64,000 nucleotides of DNA from Aestuariivivens sediminicola (GTDB lineage: Bacteria > Bacteroidota > Bacteroidia > Flavobacteriales > Flavobacteriaceae): contig NZ_JAKMCM010000003.1 in NCBI RefSeq assembly GCF_022662015.1, forward strand, positions 62,001 to 126,000, written 5' to 3'. The notes under the pieces are model-generated. The model saw only the letters and a list, made by a program, of their open reading frames with translations. It ran no database searches and had not been told where the DNA came from. Position numbers and translations under genes: made by a program. Position 1 is the first letter of the stretch, and each line of letters begins with the position of its first letter. Shown in pieces: positions 15,733 to 24,177 of the stretch.

Positions 15733-17132
15733 TATATCACATCTTTTAAAAAGTTAGAAAACTTCAATATAACCTCATCTCTGTCTTTGGCAGCCGTTAT
15801 TTGCAAACCCGTAACGGTTCCCTGAGGTATTGTTAATGTAGGAAGTTGTCCCAGACTGAATCCCACGGTGTACGCATCAGAAAGGTACATTGCCAACGGA
15901 TCTTTTAAACTGCTTCCAATAATTGGTGGTTTAATCGGTGTCACCGGAGATATTATAATGTCAACTTCTTTGAAATCCTTTTCAAAATTTTCTTTGATCT
16001 GATCGCGTATCGCCAATGCTTTTAGGTAAATTTCATCTGAAAAACCCTGCGAAAGCACTTGGTTTCCACCAACAATCCGGCGTTTGGTTTCTTCCGAAAA
16101 ATTTTCTGACCGCGTAAGTGCATAGGTTTCTTTTAGGGATTCGGCTTCAATACGGTTGCCGTAGTTGGTGCCATCTAATCGTGATAAATTTGAGGCGGTT
16201 TCACCCATTGCCAATGTATAGTATGTCGATACCAGGGTTTCGGAATCAAAAAAATCCAATTCCTTAACCTCAATGCCTTCTGATTTCAGTTTCTCAATAA
16301 CCTCTAGAAATTCTGATTTAATCGTTGGATCAATAGCGTCATTTTCAATGAAATTCTTAAAATAACCAACCGAAGCAACAGGGTCAGCACTGTCAATACT
16401 ATCGATCGAAATGGGTTCCGAAGTATAGGTAGTTTGATCCTTGGGATCCTGACCGCTCATTGTATTCAATAGAATGCCGATGTCTTCAATACTTTTAGCA
16501 AGAGGTCCTACACAATCTGTTGAAGATGCATAGGCCATGAGGCCATATCGTGAAATGCGACCATAAGTAGGCTTTAAACCATAAACCTTATTGTAACCGG
16601 CAGGCTGACGCACAGATCCCCCTGTATCCCCTCCAATGGAAAATACGGTGTAATCTTTGGCAACATTTACTGCCGAACCTCCACTCGAGCCTCCGGCAAC
16701 CAAATTGGGATCGGTAGCATTTTTAACAGCTCCGAAAACGGTGTTTTCGCTCGATGACCCATGTCCGAAACTGTCACAGTTCTCCTTTACAATAGGAATA
16801 GCCCCTGCATCCATTAACTTTTGGATAGCTGTTGCAGTATATGCTGATGTGTAATTCCTTAACAATTTAGAACTCGCTGTAGTCCTTGTTCCCTGAACCA
16901 TAAAGACATCTTTTACACCAAAAGGGATGCCCTCTAAAAGACCAATCGTCTCTCCGGAAGCAATTTTAGCGTCGACCTTAACGGCTAATTCCAATGCAAG
17001 GTCATCCAATAAACTATTCACCGTATTATGAGTGTTCTTTTTTAGCAGATTTAATTTTTCCTGGACCAAAGATTTACAGGAAATTTTTTTGTCCACTAAT
17101 AATTGATGCAGTTTTTGTATTTGAGATTCCAT
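15732..17132 (-). CDS. gatA: Asp-tRNA(Asn)/Glu-tRNA(Gln) amidotransferase subunit A
   Basis: GatA is the glutaminase subunit that frees ammonia for the amidation of Asp-tRNA-Asn or Glu-tRNA-Gln. The 466-residue protein has the amidase Ser-cisSer-Lys triad: Lys74 in GVKDVF, the cis-Ser at about 149 in GGSSGGSA, and the nucleophile Ser173 in GGDTGGSVRQPA. It is slightly shorter than the usual 480 or so residues. It starts 2 nt after the gatC stop, and its own stop overlaps the GatB-AspRS start, so the three genes form one tightly coupled unit. Given the AspRS fused to its partner, the Asn route is the more likely main job. Confidence 0.96.
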   Translation of the reverse strand: MESQIQKLHQLLVDKKISCKSLVQEKLNLLKKNTHNTVNSLLDDLALELAVKVDAKIASGETIGLLEGIPFGVKDVFMVQGTRTTASSKLLRNYTSAYTATAIQKLMDAGAIPIVKENCDSFGHGSSSENTVFGAVKNATDPNLVAGGSSGGSAVNVAKDYTVFSIGGDTGGSVRQPAGYNKVYGLKPTYGRISRYGLMAYASSTDCVGPLAKSIEDIGILLNTMSGQDPKDQTTYTSEPISIDSIDSADPVASVGYFKNFIENDAIDPTIKSEFLEVIEKLKSEGIEVKELDFFDSETLVSTYYTLAMGETASNLSRLDGTNYGNRIEAESLKETYALTRSENFSEETKRRIVGGNQVLSQGFSDEIYLKALAIRDQIKENFEKDFKEVDIIISPVTPIKPPIIGSSLKDPLAMYLSDAYTVGFSLGQLPTLTIPQGTVTGLQITAAKDRDEVILKFSNFLKDVI

Positions 17133-17134
17133 GA

Positions 17135-17404
17135 CTATTCTTCAATTACTTTTGATACGACCAAATAGTTGTCCTTGGCTTGTGGGAAGTTTTGAATGAT
17201 GATCTTTTTTTCAACTTCAGAACTTTCAATAATGACGTCGTCCCTTAAATCATCCAATGGTACAGCATCATTATGCCTATGAGGAAAGGTATTATCTGCT
17301 GGCAAATTGGCGTTTTTAATAACTTCAAAAAGTTTATTTACTGCTTCACTGGGTACAGCACCTTTAATACTTGACAGGATGTCGACAGTCATAATTTTAC
17401 TCAT
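17135..17404 (-). CDS. gatC: Amidotransferase subunit GatC
   Basis: An 89-residue GatC, the small subunit that wraps between GatA and GatB. The sequence is divergent, but the typical end is present: a VPLDDLRDDVIIES segment matching the conserved LRxD, then NFPQAKDNYLVVSKVIEE matching the usual A-P-x-x-x-x-x-F-x-V-P-K-V-I-E tail. It is the first structural gene of the operon. It starts 18 nt downstream of an intrinsic terminator that follows an asparagine-rich leader peptide, so its expression should depend on terminator readthrough. An ATG four codons later is an alternative start. Confidence 0.85.
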   Translation of the reverse strand: MSKIMTVDILSSIKGAVPSEAVNKLFEVIKNANLPADNTFPHRHNDAVPLDDLRDDVIIESSEVEKKIIIQNFPQAKDNYLVVSKVIEE

Positions 17405-17422
17405 GGCTTTTGATTTTTAATT

Positions 17423-17500
17423 AAAAAAGCCCTCCGTATCCGGAAGGCTTAAATGATATTTTTAAACAATAACCTCCCAACCCTATTTCATAGGATTATT
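17423..17500 (-). promoter_or_regulatory. Attenuator of gatCA-gatB::aspS (pause stem, antiterminator, terminator)
   Basis: Four segments are seen on the minus strand. Segment 1 is AATAATCCT (17500-17492), inside the last two Asn codons of the leader peptide. Segment 2 is GGGAGGTTATT (17478-17468). Segment 3 is AAGCCTTCC (17450-17442). Segment 4 completes the terminator, a 10-bp stem AAGCCTTCCG/CGGAGGGCTT with a GATA loop and six T. Segments 1 and 2 pair (AATAA-CCT with AGG-TTATT, one bulge). Segments 2 and 3 pair (GGGAGG with CCTTCC, one G-U, plus TT with AA). The stem is fully paired only on this strand; on the plus strand it has a C-A mismatch. These are the mutually exclusive folds of a peptide-leader attenuator. 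That it works as such is inference. Confidence 0.7.
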
Positions 17501-17530
17501 GAAATTATTATTGTTATTATTTAATCGCAT
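17483..17530 (-). CDS. Asparagine-rich leader peptide of the gat-aspS operon
   Basis: A 15-codon frame, MRLNNNNNNFNNPMK, with eight Asn codons (seven AAT, one AAC). It begins about 10 nt after the predicted transcription start and ends in TAG. Ribosome stalling on the Asn run for lack of Asn-tRNA would cover segment 1 of the adjoining attenuator and favour the antiterminator. A ribosome reaching the stop codon would cover segment 2 and allow the terminator. The operon's enzymes can make Asn-tRNA-Asn, so codon content and product match. AT-rich DNA yields AAT runs easily, so the case rests on the combination with promoter, terminator and antiterminator. Confidence 0.65.
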   Translation of the reverse strand: MRLNNNNNNFNNPMK

Positions 17531-17546
17531 AAAAATTTTTGTGCAC

Positions 17547-17554
17547 CAAATATA
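17547..17554 (-). promoter_or_regulatory. -7 promoter element of the gat-aspS leader (TATATTTG)
   Basis: Exact TAnnTTTG on the minus strand, 17 nt upstream of the leader peptide ATG. The transcript should start near 17540. No TTG was found at the -33 distance. Confidence 0.55.
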
Positions 17555-17879
17555 TATAGAAATAACGTATTACACATAATTTTTTTCGATATAGTTCATC
17601 GTATTATGAAATTAATAGAAAACATATGAATTGTTTGATGGTATTCTAAATTTAGGTGTTTTTGGATTGTTTTTTTATATGACCAATGAAGATGGCCGCT
17701 GAAAAATATCGTGTTTAAGACATTAAAATTTTTTGAATGATTTTTAATCCTTAAAAAAATGCCCAAAATCAATTTTAAGATGGTTTTTAGGCGATTTAAG
17801 AGACTTTTAAGAAATTAACAATTGTTGATAATTATTGCTCAAACGCGTTAAAATGCTTTTTAACGGGGCTTTTATTTCG
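17555..17879. other. Gene-free stretch between the gat-aspS and gyrB promoters
   Basis: About 325 nt of very AT-rich sequence separating two divergent promoters. I see no reading frame of substance, no tRNA, and no hairpin followed by a T-run. An AACAATTGTT palindrome lies near 17816-17826, close to the gyrB promoter, but nothing else marks it as an operator. Confidence 0.4.
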
Positions 17880-17887
17880 TATCTTTG
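17880..17887 (+). promoter_or_regulatory. -7 promoter element of gyrB (TATCTTTG)
   Basis: Exact TAnnTTTG, predicting a transcript start near 17893 and a leader of about 140 nt before the gyrB ATG. Confidence 0.55.
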
Positions 17888-17896
17888 TTAGTGATC

Positions 17897-17983
17897 AAAA
17901 TGATGCTTTTGCATCATTTTTTTATGTTTTTGAATTCGGAATTTTAGTGATGGAACAGACCCCTCCGAGAGTAGGGTATGTTC
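17897..17983 (+). promoter_or_regulatory. Two hairpins in the gyrB leader
   Basis: The first is AAAATGATGC/GCATCATTTT, a perfect 10-bp stem with a TTTT loop and a run of T behind it. It starts within about 5 nt of the predicted transcript start. The second, at 17953-17983, pairs GAACA-ACCC with GGGT-TGTTC across a one-base internal mismatch. The first looks like a terminator but is too near the start to end a normal nascent RNA. A 5'-end stabilising stem is the likelier reading. Confidence 0.4.
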
Positions 17984-18016
17984 ATAGGAAAAACTAAATT
18001 TTATAAAATAAGTTAA

Positions 18017-19972
<1,956 letters not shown>

Positions 19973-20001
19973 ATGATATTGCTCTCTTAAAATTGTATTG
20001 A

Positions 20002-20036
20002 ACGTGATGATAAGATTGGTTATCATCACGTTTGCT
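20002..20036 (+). terminator. gyrB terminator
   Basis: ACGTGATGATAA pairs with TTATCATCACGT (12 bp) around GATTGG, followed by TTGCTTTT. It starts 30 nt after the gyrB stop. Confidence 0.7.
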
Positions 20037-20063
20037 TTTAAGGCTATTCCTGTTCTGAACTAA

Positions 20064-20825
20064 TTACTTACCACCGTTGGCCTTTAGGTCTTCCAAGCAC
20101 TGCATATCCAATTGTGGTACCGCGGTCATATTCCCTAAGCCAACAGCAAATTCGGATGCCCAATACATGAGACAGTTTTCATCGTTACAATGGTGTTCAT
20201 GTTCAGGATCTTCATGGTTGTTTTGCATGGGTGTACCCAAATTGGTAAGTCCCAAAATATGGCCTAACTCATGGTTAATAACAGTTGTTTCCAAAACTGT
20301 TCTGGAAGGTTCAAGTGGACTATTGCTCATAGTTCTCAAGGTCTCTTCATAAATTACAAAGGAGGTATTCCAATATGCCGTTCCAAGAACAACATTTTCC
20401 TGGGTATCTTTATCAGACTTTCCATCCGTAAAATAGGCCCAAACGGCAATAGTGTTACTTGTATTATAAAATTGACGCTGCGCTCTCTCAATATCGGCAA
20501 TGTCCTCAATGGAATAGGTGCTTTTTCCGGTCGATGGTAAGGCTCGTTTACTCACGGTGATACCCGAGGGTTTATAAATTCGATCTGCCAGAAAAGAAAT
20601 AAAATTATCTACCGACGTTTGCCTTGGTTCATATCCTTCTACATAAACCAATTCTACGATCAAACCTTTAAAGGTAGTATCCGATAAGATATCATTAGCC
20701 GAACTACCTGTACTTTGTCTGTTAATGAATACATTAATTTCATCGGGATCGTTTTCGTCCAATGTTTCATTATTGGAACACCCAAGCAACACGATGAATA
20801 AAACAAAAAAACTAAGGAATCTCAT
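20064..20825 (-). CDS. Secreted zinc metalloprotease-like lipoprotein
   Basis: 253 residues beginning MRFLSFFVLFIVLLGC, a signal peptide with the lipobox LLGC (Cys16). The zinc site is NHELGHILGLTN, with His185, Glu186 and His189, and a downstream CNDENCLMY that resembles the Met-turn of metzincins. The third expected ligand is replaced by Asn in the G-x-x-N position. Before it is an alpha/beta region (YVEGYEPRQTSVDNFISFLADRIY). It matches proteins annotated as membrane metalloprotease in Flavobacteriaceae. The start was chosen because a minus-strand -7 element at 20853-20860 overlaps the alternative start ten codons upstream. Confidence 0.8.
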   Translation of the reverse strand: MRFLSFFVLFIVLLGCSNNETLDENDPDEINVFINRQSTGSSANDILSDTTFKGLIVELVYVEGYEPRQTSVDNFISFLADRIYKPSGITVSKRALPSTGKSTYSIEDIADIERAQRQFYNTSNTIAVWAYFTDGKSDKDTQENVVLGTAYWNTSFVIYEETLRTMSNSPLEPSRTVLETTVINHELGHILGLTNLGTPMQNNHEDPEHEHHCNDENCLMYWASEFAVGLGNMTAVPQLDMQCLEDLKANGGK

Positions 20826-20852
20826 TTCGATTTTGGGGCAATGCATAGTCAT

Positions 20853-20860
20853 CAAATTTA
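20853..20860 (-). promoter_or_regulatory. -7 promoter element of the metalloprotease gene (TAAATTTG)
   Basis: Exact TAnnTTTG on the minus strand, 27 nt upstream of the preferred ATG. Confidence 0.5.
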
Positions 20861-21013
20861 GGTCGTGTTTAAATCTATAACCGGGATTAGGAGGTCATAG
20901 CTTGTTGTATATCTATAAACAAGAAAGGACGTCTAATTACTACGAAAGTAATTAAAAAATCGATGAAAAGTAATAAAATAGCGATAAAATAAAAATTTGT
21001 ATGAATTATTTTA

Positions 21014-21021
21014 TACTTTTG
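21014..21021 (+). promoter_or_regulatory. -7 promoter element of the DUF6588-like gene (TACTTTTG)
   Basis: Exact TAnnTTTG, 24 nt upstream of the ATG. Confidence 0.55.
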
Positions 21022-21045
21022 TTGAACCAAATTTATTTTTAAGTT

Positions 21046-22077
21046 ATGAAAAGAACAACACTACTTATGTTGCTTGGTATGGCAACAACAGGTTTAATCG
21101 CTCAGGATATTGATGGACTTTTAGAGGCAGGGGTACGTAATGCCGAACGCTTTACAAATGACTATTTAATGTCTGGAACGAATGGATTAATGCACAGTAT
21201 GAATACCAATTGGTTTAATACTGCGGATGCCAAACCACTGGGTGGATTCGAAATATCAATTTTAGCCAATGCGGCTACCGTAACCGATGAGCACAAGTCC
21301 TTTCTAATGACAATTGCGGACTACAACAGTGATCCTGGCCAGGATTTTACAGTGTCGTTTGAAGATCAGTCCAGTTCAAAGATGGTGGCAACTGCGCTGG
21401 GTGAAAATACGTCTGATATTAATTTAATCGTTACTTATGATGATCCTATTCTTGGTCAACAACAGGAGACTGTTACCTTACCCTCTGGCATTGGTGATGC
21501 TGCGGCCAATTTAATACCCACGGCCTTTATTCAAGGGGCTTTAGGTTTAAGTAAAGGTTTTGAAATCAAGGCACGTTTTGTGCCTAAAATAAAAACGGAT
21601 GAAGTAGATATTGGAATGTATGGAGCAGGATTACAGATTGAATTCACCAAATGGTTACCGGCAGATACTGCCATGCCTGTTGCTATATCCGGATTGGTGG
21701 CATATACCCATTTAGATGGCACCTATAATTTGATGGATTCTGGTATAAGTGGTGAAAATCAGAGATTGGAATCAGATACAAATACATGGTTACTGCAATT
21801 AATAGCCTCAACGAAACTACCCGTAATAAACTTTTATGGTGGTTTGGGGTACATAAAGGGTAAATCTGAATCGGATTTACTCGGAACCTACATCATTTCC
21901 AGTGGGCCTCTTTTAAATGAAACCCTTGTTGATCCTTTTTCTGTTTCAAGTGAAGTTTCCGATGTTCGGGCTACCATAGGAACTAAATTGAAATTGGGAT
22001 TTTTCAGGATAAATGCTGAATATCACCTTTCCAATTATAATGCCTTTTCTTTGGGATTAAATTTTGGTTTCAGATAA
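21046..22077 (+). CDS. DUF6588-like outer-membrane protein
   Basis: 343 residues with a signal peptide (LLMLLGMATTGLIAQ) and a beta-rich mature chain ending in aromatic-tipped strands (AEYHLSNYNAFSLGLNFGFR), as expected for an outer-membrane barrel. The N-terminal VRNAERFTNDYLMSGTNGLM and the ADAKPLGGFEISI segment match a family I recall as DUF6588, common in Flavobacteriaceae. No function is known. It has its own promoter and a 15-bp palindromic terminator. The gene order gyrB, this gene, mdh, secDF is familiar from related genomes. Confidence 0.75.
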   Translation: MKRTTLLMLLGMATTGLIAQDIDGLLEAGVRNAERFTNDYLMSGTNGLMHSMNTNWFNTADAKPLGGFEISILANAATVTDEHKSFLMTIADYNSDPGQDFTVSFEDQSSSKMVATALGENTSDINLIVTYDDPILGQQQETVTLPSGIGDAAANLIPTAFIQGALGLSKGFEIKARFVPKIKTDEVDIGMYGAGLQIEFTKWLPADTAMPVAISGLVAYTHLDGTYNLMDSGISGENQRLESDTNTWLLQLIASTKLPVINFYGGLGYIKGKSESDLLGTYIISSGPLLNETLVDPFSVSSEVSDVRATIGTKLKLGFFRINAEYHLSNYNAFSLGLNFGFR

Positions 22078-22102
22078 AAGAATTTGAAATATTATGGTTA
22101 AT

Positions 22103-22136
22103 AAAAGCACAGGAATTAATTCCTGTGCTTTTTCTT
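22103..22136 (+). terminator. Terminator after the DUF6588-like gene
   Basis: AAAAGCACAGGAATT is followed directly by its exact reverse complement and a T-rich tail. Confidence 0.75.
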
Positions 22137-22154
22137 TAACGCGTAATTTATTTA

Positions 22155-22162
22155 TACATTTG
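22155..22162 (+). promoter_or_regulatory. -7 promoter element of mdh (TACATTTG)
   Basis: Exact TAnnTTTG, giving a leader of about 105 nt. No conserved structure was recognised in that leader. Confidence 0.5.
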
Positions 22163-22273
22163 CTATTCAAAATTCCATGATTCTGAAGCAAACAAAAGTC
22201 ATGTTTTTTGTCTGTAATAATTGTGAATTTTGTGCAAATTTTAAAACTGATTGGTTAATTAAAAAAAAGAAAT

Positions 22274-23200
22274 ATGAAAGTTACCGTAGTTGGGGCAGGA
22301 GCAGTAGGTGCTAGCTGTGCAGAGTATATAGCGATTAAGAATTTTGCATCCGAAGTTGTATTGTTGGACATTAAAGAAGGTTATGCCGAAGGCAAGGCCA
22401 TGGATCTTATGCAGTGTGCCTCCTTAAATGGTTTTGATACCAAAATAACAGGTGTAACAAACGATTATACTAAAACAGCGAATAGTGATATTTGTGTGAT
22501 AACTTCAGGTATTCCGCGTAAACCAGGTATGACTCGAGAAGAGTTAATAGGTATTAATGCCGGAATTGTTAAAACGGTTGCTGCAAGTCTTATTGAGCAT
22601 TCTCCGAATACGATCATGATTGTAGTGAGCAATCCAATGGATACAATGACTTATTTGGTTCACAAATCTACCAACCTTCCTAAGCACAGAATTATTGGAA
22701 TGGGAGGGGCCTTAGATTCGGCGCGATTTAAATACAGATTGGCCGAAGCCCTTGGCGCTCCAATTAGTGATGTGGATGGTATGGTAATCGGCGGGCATAG
22801 TGATACCGGTATGGTTCCTTTAACCAGTCATGCCACCAGAAACAGTATTAAAGTTTCTGAATTTTTGAGCGAGGAACGCTTAAACCAGGTTAAGGAAGAT
22901 ACTAAAGTAGGCGGGGCAACATTGACTAAATTACTCGGGACTTCAGCTTGGTATGCTCCTGGAGCAGCCGTCAGTGGATTGGTTCAGGCCATTGCCTGCG
23001 ACCTAAAGAAAATGTATCCATGTTCAACATTTTTGGAAGGTGAATATGGACTAAGTGATATTTGTATCGGGGTTCCCGTTATTTTAGGTAGAAATGGTAT
23101 TGAAGACATCGTTGATGTGCCATTAAGTGAAGCGGAAAAGGATCATATGAAATCCAGCGCTGAAGGTGTTAGAAAAACAAATGGCCTACTGGAATTTTAA
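22274..23200 (+). CDS. mdh: Malate dehydrogenase
   Basis: NAD-dependent oxidation of malate to oxaloacetate in the TCA cycle. The 308-residue protein is of the LDH-like MDH type. The Rossmann loop is GAGAVGASCAEY (about 7-18), and an Asp in VVLLDIKEG explains the NAD preference. Substrate-binding arginines lie in IPRKPGMTREEL, and the catalytic His is in IGGHSDTGMVPL. It has its own promoter. A hairpin at 23276-23293 followed by a T-run ends the transcript 75 nt after the stop. Nothing odd. Confidence 0.96.
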   Translation: MKVTVVGAGAVGASCAEYIAIKNFASEVVLLDIKEGYAEGKAMDLMQCASLNGFDTKITGVTNDYTKTANSDICVITSGIPRKPGMTREELIGINAGIVKTVAASLIEHSPNTIMIVVSNPMDTMTYLVHKSTNLPKHRIIGMGGALDSARFKYRLAEALGAPISDVDGMVIGGHSDTGMVPLTSHATRNSIKVSEFLSEERLNQVKEDTKVGGATLTKLLGTSAWYAPGAAVSGLVQAIACDLKKMYPCSTFLEGEYGLSDICIGVPVILGRNGIEDIVDVPLSEAEKDHMKSSAEGVRKTNGLLEF

Positions 23201-23275
23201 AGTCTTATGTAAGTTTAAGAAACCCTTTTGGTATTCAGGGATGATCCATTTTATTGGATAACATATTTATTTAGA

Positions 23276-23304
23276 GACTGTAGTAATACAGTCTTTATTT
23301 TTTT
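23276..23304 (+). terminator. mdh terminator
   Basis: GACTGTA/TACAGTC stem (7 bp) with a GTAA loop, then TTTATTTTTTT. The T-run merges into the -7 box of the next gene. Confidence 0.65.
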
Positions 23305-23311
23305 ATATTTG
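23304..23311 (+). promoter_or_regulatory. -7 element directly before the next start codon (TATATTTG)
   Basis: Exact TAnnTTTG that ends 4 nt before the ATG of the following gene, implying a leaderless transcript if used. It overlaps the mdh terminator T-run, so chance occurrence in AT-rich sequence is possible. Confidence 0.4.
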
Positions 23312-23315
23312 GCGC

Positions 23316-23933
23316 ATGAAATTAAAAAGGTACATAGGTATACTTGTTTTTTTAGTAACCCTGATCGGGGTTGTTAGCCAACAACATACGACTTTGCCAA
23401 ATCAAGAATTGGTGTTGGAATTCACCAATTCGGAAATTACACCTTTTGAAACACAAGAGACCGTCGCCTTATTAAAAAAGCAATTAAGGGATCTCGGAGT
23501 TAAAAATATTCATGTTAAGGAGGGGCTTAATGGACAATTAAGAATACTATATCACAGCGATCATGGCGTTGAATTTATTAGAAGTGCGATTATTGAAGAA
23601 AGCCCTTTAACAGTTACTTTCACGCTGAGTGATGAAGAGCATTCCGATTCGAATGTTCCTGTACAAGAGGGTGCCGTAAGCTGTAATCTCAACATTTATG
23701 AGATTCATGAGAATAAGGATGCGTCATCTGATCTTGGTGGGCATTCCCTTATTACCGTAAACTATAAAGGGGAACGATTATTATTTCCCGAGCTGTTTTC
23801 ATTTTGTTCTTTTTTAGATAAATGCAAAATAGAAACCTTCAATTTTAATTTTAGATTATACAAACAACTTTTCCTTGAAATAGAAGAACCGTTACATGTT
23901 ATACCAGAAGTCAGAGCTGGTCCTGTATCATAA
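23316..23933 (+). CDS. Membrane-anchored protein of unknown function upstream of secDF
   Basis: 205 residues. One N-terminal hydrophobic helix (YIGILVFLVTLIGVV) without a clear cleavage site suggests an inner-membrane anchor with the rest outside. Residues about 47-90 (ETVALLKKQLRDLGVKNIHV, then GQLRILYHSDHGVEFIR) resemble the pattern of the first periplasmic domain of SecD. There, a K/R-x-L/I-x-x-x-G-V helix is followed by a G-R/Q-I/L-x-V/I strand. With secDF 244 nt downstream on the same strand, a role beside the Sec machinery is possible but unproven. No other domain was recognised. Confidence 0.6.
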   Translation: MKLKRYIGILVFLVTLIGVVSQQHTTLPNQELVLEFTNSEITPFETQETVALLKKQLRDLGVKNIHVKEGLNGQLRILYHSDHGVEFIRSAIIEESPLTVTFTLSDEEHSDSNVPVQEGAVSCNLNIYEIHENKDASSDLGGHSLITVNYKGERLLFPELFSFCSFLDKCKIETFNFNFRLYKQLFLEIEEPLHVIPEVRAGPVS

Positions 23934-24177
23934 AAAGATTATGAGGTTCTTTACTTATCGTTTCACCTTCTTCATAAAAACTGTAGTTAAACACACATTA
24001 TGGTCAGTAGGTTTAATCAGATCCGAATCTAGAAGGTAGCTTTAACAATCTCATTTTCACAGAAACATGACGTTTTAAGCGTTATGATCATTTCTTATCA
24101 TCAAAAAACTAAATAAAATATAAGACGGTCAAATAGGTGTTCCGTTGTAAGAATCTTGAATAAAATAATTAATTGAA

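Noticed and set aside
17951-17985. Resemblance of the gyrB leader (GATGGAAC ... GAGAGTAGGG) to the loop E region of 5S rRNA
   Set aside because: The bases that would form the helix next to loop E are not complementary, the match is short, and another hairpin uses the same bases. Probably coincidence.
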